This document shows positions 25,703 through 37,029 of a stretch of 64,000 bases of DNA, in pieces. The notes under the pieces were generated by a model. That model did not search any database and was not told the origin of the DNA. It was given only the letters and a program-made list of their open reading frames with translations. Location of the stretch: positions 930,001 to 994,000 of the forward strand of contig JAUKPH010000027.1 in NCBI GenBank assembly GCA_030549335.1. Reading direction: 5' to 3'. This DNA is from Pontederia crassipes (taxonomy: Eukaryota; Streptophyta; Magnoliopsida; Commelinales; Pontederiaceae). Each line of letters opens with the position of its first letter. Position 1 is the first letter of the stretch. A program made the position numbers and the translations under genes.

Positions 25703-26578
25703 GAGTAAATTTCAGCCATGGTCATCCAACTTATGGAGTATTCCCAGTATGGTCTCCTAACTTTATTTTGTAACACCAAGGACGTCATTCATGGTCATTG
25801 TGACCGGTTATGACCAGCACAATTTGGGCACGATGCAGTTGGATCAGGCCGTCCAATTTGTTTATGTGCATTAAATATATAATATTATAATAATTAATAT
25901 TATTAAATTATGTAAATAAAAAATTAGAAAAAATAAAATACATGTTACTTTGTTGTCCTAAAATTTGGACTAATAAAAAATAAAAATATTATAATATATG
26001 ATATTATGATTATTAGATATATAATCATTTTTTAAAATAAAAGATATAATGATGGTTAAAATCTTAATTATATAAAATATAAATCGTATTGCTTCATCCA
26101 TCGAGGTATTGGGCGTACCGCACATCTAGCGGGGTATTGAATCAAATCATAACCACAATATTTTTTATATATTTAAATATTTAATCTCATATTATAATTC
26201 ATTTAGTTTTATTTATTTATTTATTTATTATTATTATTATTATTTTAAGTTTTTAATGATGACCGTGACTAAAATTTTGCAAAGTTGAATGACCATGTGT
26301 GGAACTTTTGAAAAGTTGAATGAAAGTTTGTGTAGATGAGAGAGAAAAATATTGATGTGGCATTTTTATTTTTTAAAAGCTGACGTGGATGAGAGAAAAA
26401 ATATTGACGTTGTGTCACGTAAGCATCCACGTAAGCAGTTCACTGGTTGACTGGCCATAATAGGTCACGATGACCATAGTTGAAATGTTTCTGAAATTGG
26501 ATGACCTTCGTGTTATGAAGTTGGGTGAACATACTAGGAATACCCCATAAGTTGGATGACCATGGTTGAATTTTACTC
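25703..26578. mobile_element. Mutator-like (MULE) MITE
   Basis: It has long inverted repeats: the left end GAGTAAATTTCAGCCATGG and the right end, read on the other strand, GAGTAAAATTCAACCATGG, both followed by TCATCCAACTTATGG; similarity continues for more than 100 bp. A 9-10 bp duplication CCACTAATA flanks it (25,693-25,702 and 26,579-26,588), the size expected for Mutator elements. The middle is AT-rich without genes; the - strand frame at 26,415-26,672 is just the inverted repeat. It interrupts degraded copia sequence that resumes at about 26,600. Confidence 0.85.
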
Positions 26579-26599
26579 CCACTAATAGATGTTTGAATT

Positions 26600-27360
26600 T
26601 TTTTTTTTTGCATCTTGATTTGTTTGGACCACTCTCAATTGTGAGTTTATGTGGCAAAAGATATGTTTTCATATTTATGGATAGTTTCTGTCAATTTACA
26701 TGAACTACATTTTCTACGAAAAGATACTTGATTTTCATTTTTTGAAAAGAAGTATGAAAAAATTTGTTTGTGAACGAAAAATGATATGGGTGATATCGAA
26801 ACTCAAGAGCAAGTAGATAAAAGTCTACCTAGAAGGAAGTATTGTAAAAAAAAGAAGTTCGAGTTGAATAGCAAATGTGGAATCAAAGTGTTAGAAAATT
26901 CAAGATCAACCACTTGATGCTCCACAAATCATTTCAAAATTTGGAAGAATTTATATTCACATTCGAGTGGTCAAATTATTTGTAACTTAGGTGATGAGAT
27001 CAAAATCCGATCCTTTAGAATTTTTTATACTTTTTTACTTTTCTCTATCGAGCTAAACTCTCTGACGTATATAATATTATATTGGATACAAATTGGATAA
27101 ATTTTATGCATAAGTAATTAAAACTTTGAGAGAAATGAAGTTTGAAGACTTATGAAAATTATCCAAAAGTCATCTGATCATTAGAACTAAATGATTCTTT
27201 CGAAATAAGATAGATTATGAGTAACAAGTCTAGACTATTGTCAAAAGGTTACTTGAAAATTGAAAAAAAAAATATCATTTTGATGAAACCTTTGCTTCAA
27301 TAGCTAAACTTGAAGCAATTTGTATTCTTTTGCCTTTTACATGTTTTAAAATAATCTCTA
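26600..27360 (+). mobile_element. Ty1-copia integrase and reverse-transcriptase fossil
   Basis: On the + strand, 26,605-26,785 reads HLDLFGPLSI…GKRYVFIF, the start of a copia integrase core (DLFGP…GKKYGLVIVDD). From about 26,950 the text becomes the integrase-RT linker and the N-terminal part of copia RT, with DETFASIAKLEAI at about 27,280-27,320 matching the family motif DETFAPVARLEAIR. It is broken in many places and ancient. It has the same orientation as the copia gag pieces left of the gypsy insertion, so all may be remains of one element. Confidence 0.75.
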
Positions 27361-27930
27361 AAAAATCATTAATAATAGCATGCATAATTGAAATATAATT
27401 AAACTATAATTGATAATGAAAGAATGTCTAGCAGTTTGTTGTATCAATTAATACTATTACAATGTCTTAAATAGAAACAAACTAAAGGATCCAAATTACA
27501 AAAGATAGAAAAATGTATCAATTAAGCATGAGATTGTCTCAATAGAAATTAGAACAGATAATACTTTTAGAAAACACCTCGTCAAGAGTCAACCATGCAA
27601 AAATATTTTCAATAAATTCTCTCTAAGTTCTACCATGTTATTAGCTTCAAAACTTCAATTACAGGCTCTAGCATCCCCTCTCTAGGTTGTAGATCGTATT
27701 TTCATATGAATGAAGTAGAAATAAAAATCTCATGTCAAAATAAGATAAATCCATATGTATAATTAATTCTGAAGTTTTAGCCTAGTCAAAGTCTAAAATT
27801 TGAGTCATAATTTATTTTTGAGTTCTTAGGAACATATAGTATGTGTAGAACTCCTTGTGTACTTGAAATTCCTTCGATAATTCATCCAAAACAAGAAATC
27901 AAATTCTGTCACAGGTGGTAGTATCCGGAT
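27361..27930. other. No recognisable gene
   Basis: AT-rich sequence following the copia fossil. I see no domain or terminal repeat here. Confidence 0.5.
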
Positions 27931-27931
27931 A

Positions 27932-29505
27932 TGACTAAAACTAGATTTGCATGGCCCGTGAAATTATTTTGTGGTCCTTAAAATGTTTGATCTGAAGTTG
28001 AAAAGTAATTTTCATGGCAAGTGACTTTCTGGTCACATGCCCGAGCTCGGACAATTTTCAAAATTGAAATTAGACATTTTTACGGCTCGTTACATCTCTA
28101 TCATGACCCTTGTCACTGCCCATCTGTCGGGGCCTTATTGTAACATCCAATTTTCAACCCTTGATAGCTTTATTGATTTTAACTTTCTACCTCCATTTAA
28201 CTCTTATTTGAATGCAATTATTCTTCAATAGTTTTGTAATTTATTTCTTATTTCCTAAAAAATAAAATGCACATTTGAGTATATTTTTATTTTTATAAAA
28301 ATGAAAATATAAACTCATAAAATAATACATGTTAGGTAAAAATGAATCAAAATAAGACTACATACAATTCTAATTATATGTTAAATTATGCATGCATCAG
28401 TTGACCTCATTATACTTATTTTTTTATTAATTAAGCAGTAGCCACATCATTTGACAAGCTTTATAGAGCTTGGGATATGAGACGAGCTATTACTATTGAT
28501 CGGGATTCTGCAAACATACCTAAAATTCAAGTGATATTTTCCTAATATTGAGTGGTCACTTCTCATGTTTGTCCCAGAACGTGTGTATTCATGATTTGTT
28601 TGCCCCTTTATGCGAACATGTTGTTCAATTATGGTGAGATTTATACTCAAATCCTTGGAGTTCCTACTCATCTCAACAAAGATTAGGCATGTAGCATCTT
28701 TGGTCTTTCCTATTTGGATCAGACTAAAACTTCACGGCCTATGACATTATTTTTACGATCCTTACAATGTCTGAGTTCTAAAGTTGAAAAGTAGTTTTCA
28801 CTGCCCGCGACTTTCTAGTCACGTGCCCGAGCCTCAAACAACTTTTAAAATTGAAATTAGACATTTTTATGGCCCGTCACATCTCTATCATGGCCATTGT
28901 CACTGCCCATGACATATTTGTCATGGCCTTATTGTAACAGCCAATTTTCAGCTCTTGGCAGCTTTATTTATTTTCGCTTTCTACTTCCATTTTAACTCTT
29001 ATTTGAATGCAATTTTCTTCAGTAGCTTCGTAATTCATTTTTCTTACTTCCTAGACAATGAAACACACATTTGAGTATATTGTTATTTTTATAAAAGATA
29101 AATAAACTCATAAACTGATACATGCTATTAAAAAAACAAATTAAAATAAGACTAAATATAATCCTAATTATATATTAAATTATGCATGCATCACTCTACC
29201 TCTTATGATACTAATCTTTTTATTAGTCGAACAGTAGCCACATCATTTGACAAGATTTATAGATCTTGGGATGTGAGACAAGCCATTACTATTGATTGAG
29301 ATTCCTCAAGCATATATACCTAAAATTCAAGTTATATTTTCCTAATATTGGGTGGTCACTTATCATGTCCGTCCCATAGTACAACTTGTTTGCCCCTTTA
29401 CACGAACATGTTGTTCAACTATGGTGATCAAATTTGTACTTGAATCCTTAGAGTTCCTATTCATCTTAGAAAAGATTAGGCTTGTAAGTTCTTTTGTCTT
29501 CCCTA
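27932..29505. repeat. Diverged ~0.79-kb tandem duplication
   Basis: Unit 1 (about 27,932-28,716) and unit 2 (about 28,717-29,505) align along their length. Paired landmarks include GACTAAAAC, CCCGAGC near 28,042 and 28,828, TTATTGTAAC, TTATGCATGCATCA, GTAGCCACATCATTTGACAAG and TGGTCACTT. By eye they are about 80-85% identical, so the duplication is old. The word GCATGCATCA in each unit resembles the Athila-like LTR end found elsewhere in the window, so the units could derive from a retroelement, but no LTR pair is visible. Confidence 0.8.
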
Positions 29506-30060
29506 TCCTGAGTTTGATCATTATCATTTAGTTATACATGGATGTCACATGATTATCTACCTCTTGAGAATGATGTCAGTTCATATCTGGCATGCGAGCT
29601 ACGCACTACAAAACCGATGAGGTGCATCGGTCTCTTTCTCCTCTCATGAAATTGGCACAACGTATTCTGGGTCATATGGTTACTCCATGCTTTGACAATT
29701 ATATGGAGGTTACAGTTTTCTACTCAATCTTTCTTCATTACCTCTATGTTCGCGATGCCATTTATTTTTATTTTGCTCAATGTCTCTTTTGCCACATGTG
29801 AAGCACCAAAGAGAAAATCACTTCATGTGCTAAGGAGAATCATCCTCTATGCTTTGGTTCATATATTACGAAGATTATTCTTGTCCAAGGAGTTTTCATC
29901 CCCATCGATAAGGAATTTATTAAGCCTCAATTGGGACAAGAGTGACGCGTCTTCCCGAAGTCTTCAAGTGATAATGAACTTATCTTTGTTTTCGGCAAAT
30001 GAAGATAAAAAAACTCGTAACTATGTTAGTAATTATTATTTCTTTACTATGCATGAAAAA
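29506..30060 (+). mobile_element. Possible LTR-retroelement gag fragment
   Basis: A 69-codon + strand frame at 29,592-29,801 (MRATHYKTDEVHRSLSPLMK…) loosely resembles ORF1/gag regions of Athila-type elements (conserved positions around a SP-x-LRLAHR-like stretch). The resemblance is weak and from memory; a chance frame or another gene scrap is possible. The rest of the interval shows nothing recognisable. Confidence 0.25.
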
Positions 30061-30310
30061 AATTAGAAAGTTTGCATAACTCTTAAAAGAAAAAAAAACT
30101 CTCTCAAATCTTTTTTTGAATAATAACATTTTGAAACTGTTACTTTAAAGAGAAGTTATGGATTTTTTTTAAAATAATTTTTTAATTTTTTAATGGAGAA
30201 AATATTGGATCTAATGCTAACTACTCAAAGAAGATATTTTCACAGAAATTGACTTGTTTTTAGCTTAAAAAAATAATCAAAGCATCATATAGTTATGCTC
30301 ATAAATCCCA

Positions 30311-30417
<107 letters not shown>

Positions 30418-30443
30418 CCCATGGATCTAATATATAACATATT

Positions 30444-30520
30444 ATTATTATGGCAACGAAGGACATTATTCTCGTGATTGTAAAGTAATGAAAGATAAAA
30501 TTATTTGAATGAAAGATATT
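30444..30520 (+). mobile_element. Zinc-knuckle-like retroelement scrap
   Basis: The + strand reading YYYGNEGHYSRDCKVMKDK at about 30,446-30,505 follows the spacing of a gag CCHC knuckle. It is isolated, short and broken. Confidence 0.35.
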
Positions 30521-31099
30521 TGAGTTATAAGAAGAATTACTACAAATCAATCTTAGAAAAGACAAATGGATGAATCGAGAATGCAAAAAATTTATTGGTA
30601 TAAGTAAAATTTGTGAATATGATAGTACTTTTTTGAAAATGTTTGACTTTTTATACCTTAAAATATGATTTAACTAGTATTAGCAAGCTTTGTGATAACC
30701 TTTTTTTGTGGAGTTCAAAAAAATAAATATCTTATTATTGATGAAAATGAAATTTTTTTGCATATTAGTTTTATACATAATAATATTTATGAAATATTTT
30801 TTATTATTTATAAAATGGACAATGCATAAGTCCTTGTATGATCACATCACTTTATGGAATAGAAGATTTTATTACATAAATTTTAAATTATTATATTTTT
30901 TTCTAAAAAGAAGTGAGATTTTATTTGTTCGTTTTCTAGCCTGCCAAAATGAAGTCAGACAATATCTCTGAAGCATCAGTCATGTAGTTCACCCTAATTG
31001 AAGCTCTTTCAATTCTTAATCAATCCTTGATGTCTGGCCTGTTCGCCAACATCTACTTATTTCACACTGAAACTATATACCCTAGTTTTTCCCTTTCAC

Positions 31100-31101
<2 letters not shown>

Positions 31102-31144
<43 letters not shown>

Positions 31145-31170
31145 GTATATATATATGTATATGTATATAT
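31102..31170. repeat. (TA)n / TATG microsatellite
   Basis: A run of TA dinucleotides (31,102-31,138) is followed by interrupted TATATG units to about 31,170. Confidence 0.9.
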
Positions 31171-32296
31171 CGTAGTTTTATACAAACAGAAAAGGATCGA
31201 ATCATCTTTTATCATGCTATATATCTTTTTGCTAATCAGCTTTTTTTTTTAATCGTTCTAACTCAGTTACCGCTAAGAATTATGTGCACTGGTCACGTGT
31301 TAGACTATTCTAATGTCGTCCCGAAAAGTATGTCTAACTATGACAGGTGAAGCTTCCTGCGAAAATTTTTTACATTCATAAAAATTCGAACTCAAAATTA
31401 GTGAAAAGTTATTATCCAGTTCATCCTACCTCCCGTTGCTTTTTGCTGACCAGCTTTGTAAGATGAGATTCGCTGTAATCTTATCTATAGATTTAACAAT
31501 GGAAGGGTTATATTCTGCAACTTTTACCTCATGTGAGAGGCCACCCTCCAAATCTTAATTCCATGATATGCTTTTTGATCTCGTCTCCATATAATGTTTC
31601 AGAGCATCTTCTGACAATATTTTCTTTGAAGTAAATTGACACGAACCTTCTGGTGCCTTTATTCTCTTGTTCACGAATAAATTATTTAACTTCCTTTGGA
31701 CAACGAAGAATTTTGAAAGAAAAAAAAAATTATACAACGAAGAATTTTTATCAGCATCAGACTGTGGTTAAATATTTTTTTCAGGCATATCATGTTTCAT
31801 TCATGTCCATTAATAATGCCCCCATCGAGTTACTATGCATGCATTTTTTTTCCCTTTTGGCTGAAGGTGCAGTTTTTAGCATTTGATTCCCCAGTACCAT
31901 GACAGATGAAAGGAGGTCTTGTTCAAGTCAGACCTGCAATTGTGGTTTTGAGTTTATATCTAAAGAACACACATGTATGGCATTCATCTGCTGGATTGAG
32001 TATGAACTATTTTGCTTTTTGTTTGATATGAATGAGAAATTGTGTTTAAAAGGCATAAAACCTAAACAAACACAAATTAGCACAAATGGAAAGAAAACAA
32101 AGTGGTTTACACGCAAACACCAACCAATAAATACATATATAGAGAGAAGAAGCAAAGGTTATTGACTGTGTTACACCCCGCTCACAAATGTGTTAAAACG
32201 CACAAAAATATCTCTGACAAAATATCTAGGTACATGATCTAGTTAATGAACAGTTCACGTCCATCCTGATTCCATGCATTGCAGCTGCCTCCTCGC
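31171..32296. other. Intergenic; probable 3' flank of the MCTP gene
   Basis: No coding domain is visible. The first few hundred bases below 32,297 should hold the 3' UTR of the - strand MCTP gene. No canonical AATAAA is seen close to the stop codon. Confidence 0.5.
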
Positions 32297-35200
32297 TCAG
32301 AGCATGCTGTCGATGCGCGACGGCAGCCTCTTGAAGAAGTTGCCCGGCACGGACGGCAGCTTGCTCCTGAACCTTGGATGCCGGAGCACGTAGAGGCCGA
32401 CGAGCAGCGCCACGACTTGGATCGGCGTGACGTAGAGCGCCATGGCCGCGAACAGGCAGAACACCACGAAGAGGCTCGTGGCACGGGGATCCCTCCAGCT
32501 GAGCAAGGACTGGAACCTCTCGCCCTGCGTCGCTAGGTCGCCCACCACCGTCTGTATCCTCCCGGCTACGCTCCGGAGCCGGTCGTAGCGCATGCGCACC
32601 ATGTCATGCGGCTTAGACGTCGGGAACGTGTCGAACTCTTCGTCTAGCTCGTCCGGGTGTATCGCCTCCGCCCACGAGAGCTTCGCGTCCATGTGCGGCG
32701 GGTGCCGCGGCCGGAACCTGTAGTTCCACAGCCCGATGGCGAACATGTACAGGAAGGCCGTGGGGAGGATGAGCTCCGGGTAGCAGACCAGTATCAGGAA
32801 CAGGACGTGGAAGAGTACCGTCGTGACGGGGTTCTTCCAGCGGCAGACGTCGTCGAGCCATCGGAACATGCCGATGGCCCCCGAGAGCAGCGACATGATC
32901 CTGAAAAAGTTGGCCTTGCTCCGCCGCATGCTCCACATGTGGGAGTCCACGTCCAGCATGTACTCAACGACCTCCTTCCGCAGCGGCGGCTCCGCGCGTC
33001 CCAGCCTCGCCGCGACGATGCTCATCGCTTGGTACCGCAAGGTGTCGACCTGCTTCACCGTGAATGGGTGCACGTAGTGCATCTTGGGCAGCAGCGGGTG
33101 ACCGTAGAGGTAGATCACGTTCATGAGCGACAGGCAGGTGAAGCGCACGGCCAGCTGCAGTTCCCCCATCTTCTTCACCCCCGACGGCTGCAAGACAACG
33201 AGCGGGTACGCGTGCGTGTATATACGATCCATCTCGAGCGTCGATAGCCGGATTCTTACCTTCCCAATCCTCGAGTCTCTCGCTGGGCCTCCGGCGCCGG
33301 CGGCCGGAGGCTTCTCGTTGCCGCCGAGGTGGCAGTTGTCGAACACTCCGAGCGTGATCACGGTGCACGGATCATAGACTTCCCAGGTGTACTGCTCGTT
33401 CCACTTCGGACTAAAGCTGTCTATTATCGTCCTGGTGCGCACCCACTTCTGTCCGTACTTCGCGACGCAGTAAGCGTCGGTGGCGCCTCGGCCGTCCTTC
33501 ATCTTCATCGGCATCAGTCCCTGAGCGCTGAGAATGCCGACTTCGAGGACGCCGATGGGCTGCTTCCAGAGCTGTCGTGCTGTGGGGCGGGTGTCGCTTA
33601 TGTACATGGTCGACTCGTCCATGACATGGTAGGCGCCCTCGAGGCTGACGCGGAGATGCACCCTGCTCGAGAACATGAGTTCCTTCCTCCGTTCGCCTTC
33701 GAGCACGCCAAAGCCAAACCGCTCCATGTTAAACCACCGGGAGTCCACCGGCCTGTGGTCGAGCCTCTTCTCGAACAACGTCAACGGCAGCGCGATCCTC
33801 CCGAGTATCTCGTCCTTCGCCTGGTTTACGCGGTCCTCGACCGTGAGCACCAGCTGCTCCTCGAACGGCTCGGCGGCCACGAAGACTAGGTCCTCGTTCC
33901 ACATCGGGTTCATGGACGGCCTCGTGGGGCATATCTTGGTCTTGAGCACCTGGTTGCCGACTTGGGCCTTCACGAACACCTCTGGGAAGCGGCCTTTCTC
34001 GTTCGGCTGCACGTCCTGTGCCTCGATCAGGTTCACCCGCAGGTACCACAACTTCGGAGAGACGTAGACCTTCGACCGGATGTTGAGCACGCCCTCGCCG
34101 TGGACGGAAGCGGCGTCGGCATGCCATGCATCAGGGAAAGCCTCGTCTGCTTGCGTCCCCATCCACACGGCCAACATGACCTCACCCCTCATTTTGGCAT
34201 CCCCACGGCGCTCCTCGAGCCGATACCATTGCGGGGCCAAAGGGCTGTCCGGGGGCACCCTCGTGGGCACTTCATTCAAGTCGAACGCCACCCTGCCGAC
34301 GTAGTCATCCCTTGTCACCATCTCGCGGTCCTTCACGTACACTTCCAGGATCGACGCCTGGATCCTGTCTTTCGAGAAGGCGAACACTTGGTTCCATTCA
34401 GGATTCGTCTTCTTCTCGAAGTGCTTGGTGGTGCCCCGGTAGTTGCCGAGCTTGACCTCGATGTAGGGGTCGCAGCTCCCGGTAACGGTGTTGGTTGGGA
34501 GATCCTTGGCCTTGACGACGCGCACGTACAGGTAGTGCATCTGCTCCACGAGGTCGTAAGTACTGGCGAGCTTGTCCCCACAGCCGACCATGCCCATCCA
34601 TCCTCCAGCGTTCCTGGCGTGTGGCCACCGCTCGCCGAGCTGGGGGTTGGTGTCCTTCAGCGTGTACTCTTCCGTGCGGCTCGGCGGCGGCTGCGCCTGC
34701 GCATAGTGCATCTGTGGGTACGACATGATTGGGACCACAGGCACCGACGGGGCAGACTGTTGCTCGACGGACTTCCCAGGCTGCGGCGTCACTTGCTGCT
34801 TGTGTACGCAACGCACGGTCTCCGTCGTAACCTGCACGGCTTCTTTAATCACTTCTTCTCGTCGTTGGCCACCAACGTCAGGAGTTGATAGCTGTTCAAG
34901 GTGACATGGGGCGCTTTTCTCTGTACTCGAAGAACCGGCGACCTGAGCAGAGGAAGCGCTGCCGCTGTTGGAGTGCTGTGGAGACGGAAGTGCAGGAGGA
35001 GACTTGGGCTCGGGGGAGACGTAAAGCTTTAGCGCGAGCTCGCCCTTGACGAAAGAGAGCCACCACTTCCTCTCCAACTGGAACCTCTGGATCGCCTCCT
35101 CGCCGCGCCCCACGATGGTAGAACCCAACACCCTGACGCGTCCCAAGAAGCTGCGGCCGGGGAGCGACGACGTGCCCCCGTGCTCGTTGTACACGCACGC

Positions 35201-35404
35201 CTCGACGGTGCGCCTCGACAGGTCGTCGGGGCTGTGGAGGTGGAAGGAGAGCCTTTGGTTCCAGACCGGGTTGAGATCCTTGCGCACCGTCCGCGTCCGG
35301 GCGCGCTGGTTCGCGAAGTCTACTTCCACGAAGGCGCTCGCCGATCCTTCGCCGTCCCTGGGCATAAGATCACGGGCGTCCACCACCTCCACCACCAGCT
35401 TCAT
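32297..35404 (-). CDS. MCTP: Multiple C2 domain and transmembrane protein (QUIRKY-like MCTP)
   Basis: This is a complete single-exon gene of 1,035 codons. C2 domains lie at about residues 1-130, 290-415, 453-560 and 617-755, with a Ser/Pro/Gln-rich linker at 131-285 that marks the four-C2 (QUIRKY/MCTP14-17-type) subgroup. The second and fourth C2 domains keep acidic loop residues suitable for Ca2+ (D301, D312, D359, D367; D637, D643, D689). The first and third have lost several (SASAFVEV replaces the usual SDPYV). The C-terminus is the PRT_C domain with hydrophobic segments near 860-895 and 975-1010 and the family ending FFKRLPSRIDSML. MCTPs anchor in the ER and bridge to the plasma membrane at plasmodesmata through C2-lipid contacts; QUIRKY acts in cell-to-cell signalling with the STRUBBELIG receptor. 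The ATG is secure: an in-frame TAG lies immediately upstream. GC content is far above that of the flanks, common for intronless monocot genes. Family assignment is firm; exact orthology is inferred. Confidence 0.96.
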   Translation of the reverse strand: MKLVVEVVDARDLMPRDGEGSASAFVEVDFANQRARTRTVRKDLNPVWNQRLSFHLHSPDDLSRRTVEACVYNEHGGTSSLPGRSFLGRVRVLGSTIVGRGEEAIQRFQLERKWWLSFVKGELALKLYVSPEPKSPPALPSPQHSNSGSASSAQVAGSSSTEKSAPCHLEQLSTPDVGGQRREEVIKEAVQVTTETVRCVHKQQVTPQPGKSVEQQSAPSVPVVPIMSYPQMHYAQAQPPPSRTEEYTLKDTNPQLGERWPHARNAGGWMGMVGCGDKLASTYDLVEQMHYLYVRVVKAKDLPTNTVTGSCDPYIEVKLGNYRGTTKHFEKKTNPEWNQVFAFSKDRIQASILEVYVKDREMVTRDDYVGRVAFDLNEVPTRVPPDSPLAPQWYRLEERRGDAKMRGEVMLAVWMGTQADEAFPDAWHADAASVHGEGVLNIRSKVYVSPKLWYLRVNLIEAQDVQPNEKGRFPEVFVKAQVGNQVLKTKICPTRPSMNPMWNEDLVFVAAEPFEEQLVLTVEDRVNQAKDEILGRIALPLTLFEKRLDHRPVDSRWFNMERFGFGVLEGERRKELMFSSRVHLRVSLEGAYHVMDESTMYISDTRPTARQLWKQPIGVLEVGILSAQGLMPMKMKDGRGATDAYCVAKYGQKWVRTRTIIDSFSPKWNEQYTWEVYDPCTVITLGVFDNCHLGGNEKPPAAGAGGPARDSRIGKVRIRLSTLEMDRIYTHAYPLVVLQPSGVKKMGELQLAVRFTCLSLMNVIYLYGHPLLPKMHYVHPFTVKQVDTLRYQAMSIVAARLGRAEPPLRKEVVEYMLDVDSHMWSMRRSKANFFRIMSLLSGAIGMFRWLDDVCRWKNPVTTVLFHVLFLILVCYPELILPTAFLYMFAIGLWNYRFRPRHPPHMDAKLSWAEAIHPDELDEEFDTFPTSKPHDMVRMRYDRLRSVAGRIQTVVGDLATQGERFQSLLSWRDPRATSLFVVFCLFAAMALYVTPIQVVALLVGLYVLRHPRFRSKLPSVPGNFFKRLPSRIDSML

Positions 35405-37029
35405 CTATCCTGGCGATCCTCCCCTCCGTCAAGGCGCGTCTTAACGGCGGCGCCCCGAGCTCAACTGCGACGTGACGGCTCCTGCAGCTTGCTGCTCATC
35501 AGGTCATGCATGCGCGCGTTTGCTTCCATGCAAAAGAGGAAGTTGCCCCCTCAACTTCTTAAAACATTTAAAAGATGCAGCGAGGTTGCTTCTTGGCGGG
35601 TGCTGTGGAAGAGTTTGGTGTGAGTGAAGTAAACGGCTGAGAACTGCCTTTTTTTTCTTTTGCTGTGATTTTAAGTGAAGCACCTAATCGGACAGGTATT
35701 GCCAATCTGTAGAGTGGATTAAAGTGTTGTTTCTTGGCAATAACAAAGTAAAAAAGAAAGAAAGATCCAAATTCCAAAGGCGAAGAGTAAAGGATATGGT
35801 TTGGGAATAGAAAAGCAAAAGCAAAACCTTGGAGGTTTTAGGCAAAGATGCCTTTGATCAGGGAAGCTTTATTCTGTGTTTAGGATTTTAAAATAGAGTT
35901 GGTCAGCTGCTTGCTATTGCTTAGAATCGGCAGGCACCCCTGTGGTGGTCCTCTCCCCACTGTAGCCAGAGATTGCCGCCCAGACCTCCAGTTCCTTCCC
36001 TTTCTCATGATGTGCCACAGGTAATCAGATATGATTAGGTGAGCATGAATGAATATTAGGAAAAAAAGGGTTATTCCCTCTTTTTCTTTTGCTGCACAGG
36101 GGTCACTCCAACTAATAGGACATGATATTGTATCACGTTTAACCAAACAACAACCCACACTGAAAAGAAATAAAAAAAACTACCATGCTAAATTCGAATC
36201 TCCATGTTAACAACTCTGATAGAAGGGCGAGTAACTGGACAGGTTTGTATTGCGGAACTTGAGAGCATAATAATTCAATTTGAAGAACACAAATCTGTTG
36301 CCTAACCATACAGCCAAAGGCCTCTGTTCACACAAAGGTATGGCCTCGTAGCCTTTTCGTTAGGCCGACATTTCAATGCCAGTTTGTGCAAATTGGAATA
36401 AATTCTTTCGCCACTTCAAAAAGTAATAAACAGTTTGGATTCCCCCCCTGTCAAGTACAATATCCTGCAAAGATTATATTTTTTCTGGTCTGACCACAAA
36501 GAAGAATAGTTTCGTTACTGATACAGGATATCGGAAATATCAAGCTCAATGGAACAAATGATGTCCTTTGGTCTTGTTGACAAACGAAGAGAAATGTACA
36601 TTAATAATCAACACAAGCACAAGGATATCTTCTTCATTCAGATTTCAGGCTCTTATCAAACTCTGAAATGGACCGTAACTAATCTTACATTGATGTCAAT
36701 GGCCATTTTGAACAAAACACCTTTCATGAGTTGCCTCAAAAATTAAGAGTAACCTTTTATTCTAGGAAAACAATTAAAAAGATCATAATGTTAACTCAGA
36801 TTCTGCTAAAATTCATGATGTCAAAAATAAGGTAATGAGACAGATAAACACAAGTGGAGCGTTGTATCTAAGGCTCTCTATGCTCCAGTGAGATCACCTT
36901 ATAAAAGTGTCAGTGATAACATGTGAAGAGATCACTTATTGGGTATTAGCACTTATTGCAATACCCGAAAAATCACATCCTTCTGAGAAAAAAAATTTGT
37001 TGGATGCACTTGTTTGAACTCCACCTTTG
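35405..37029. other. Spacer between the CLU gene end and the MCTP start
   Basis: Both genes are on the - strand, so this 1.6 kb holds the CLU 3' UTR and the MCTP promoter and leader. AATAAA appears on the - strand near 36,756, about 275 bp past the CLU stop, and is a reasonable poly(A) signal. No further gene is visible. Confidence 0.6.

Noticed and set aside
32613-35623. Many long open frames on both strands over the MCTP gene (up to 308 codons)
   Set aside because: They are shadows caused by high GC content. Only the 32,297-35,404 frame shows C2 and PRT_C domains.
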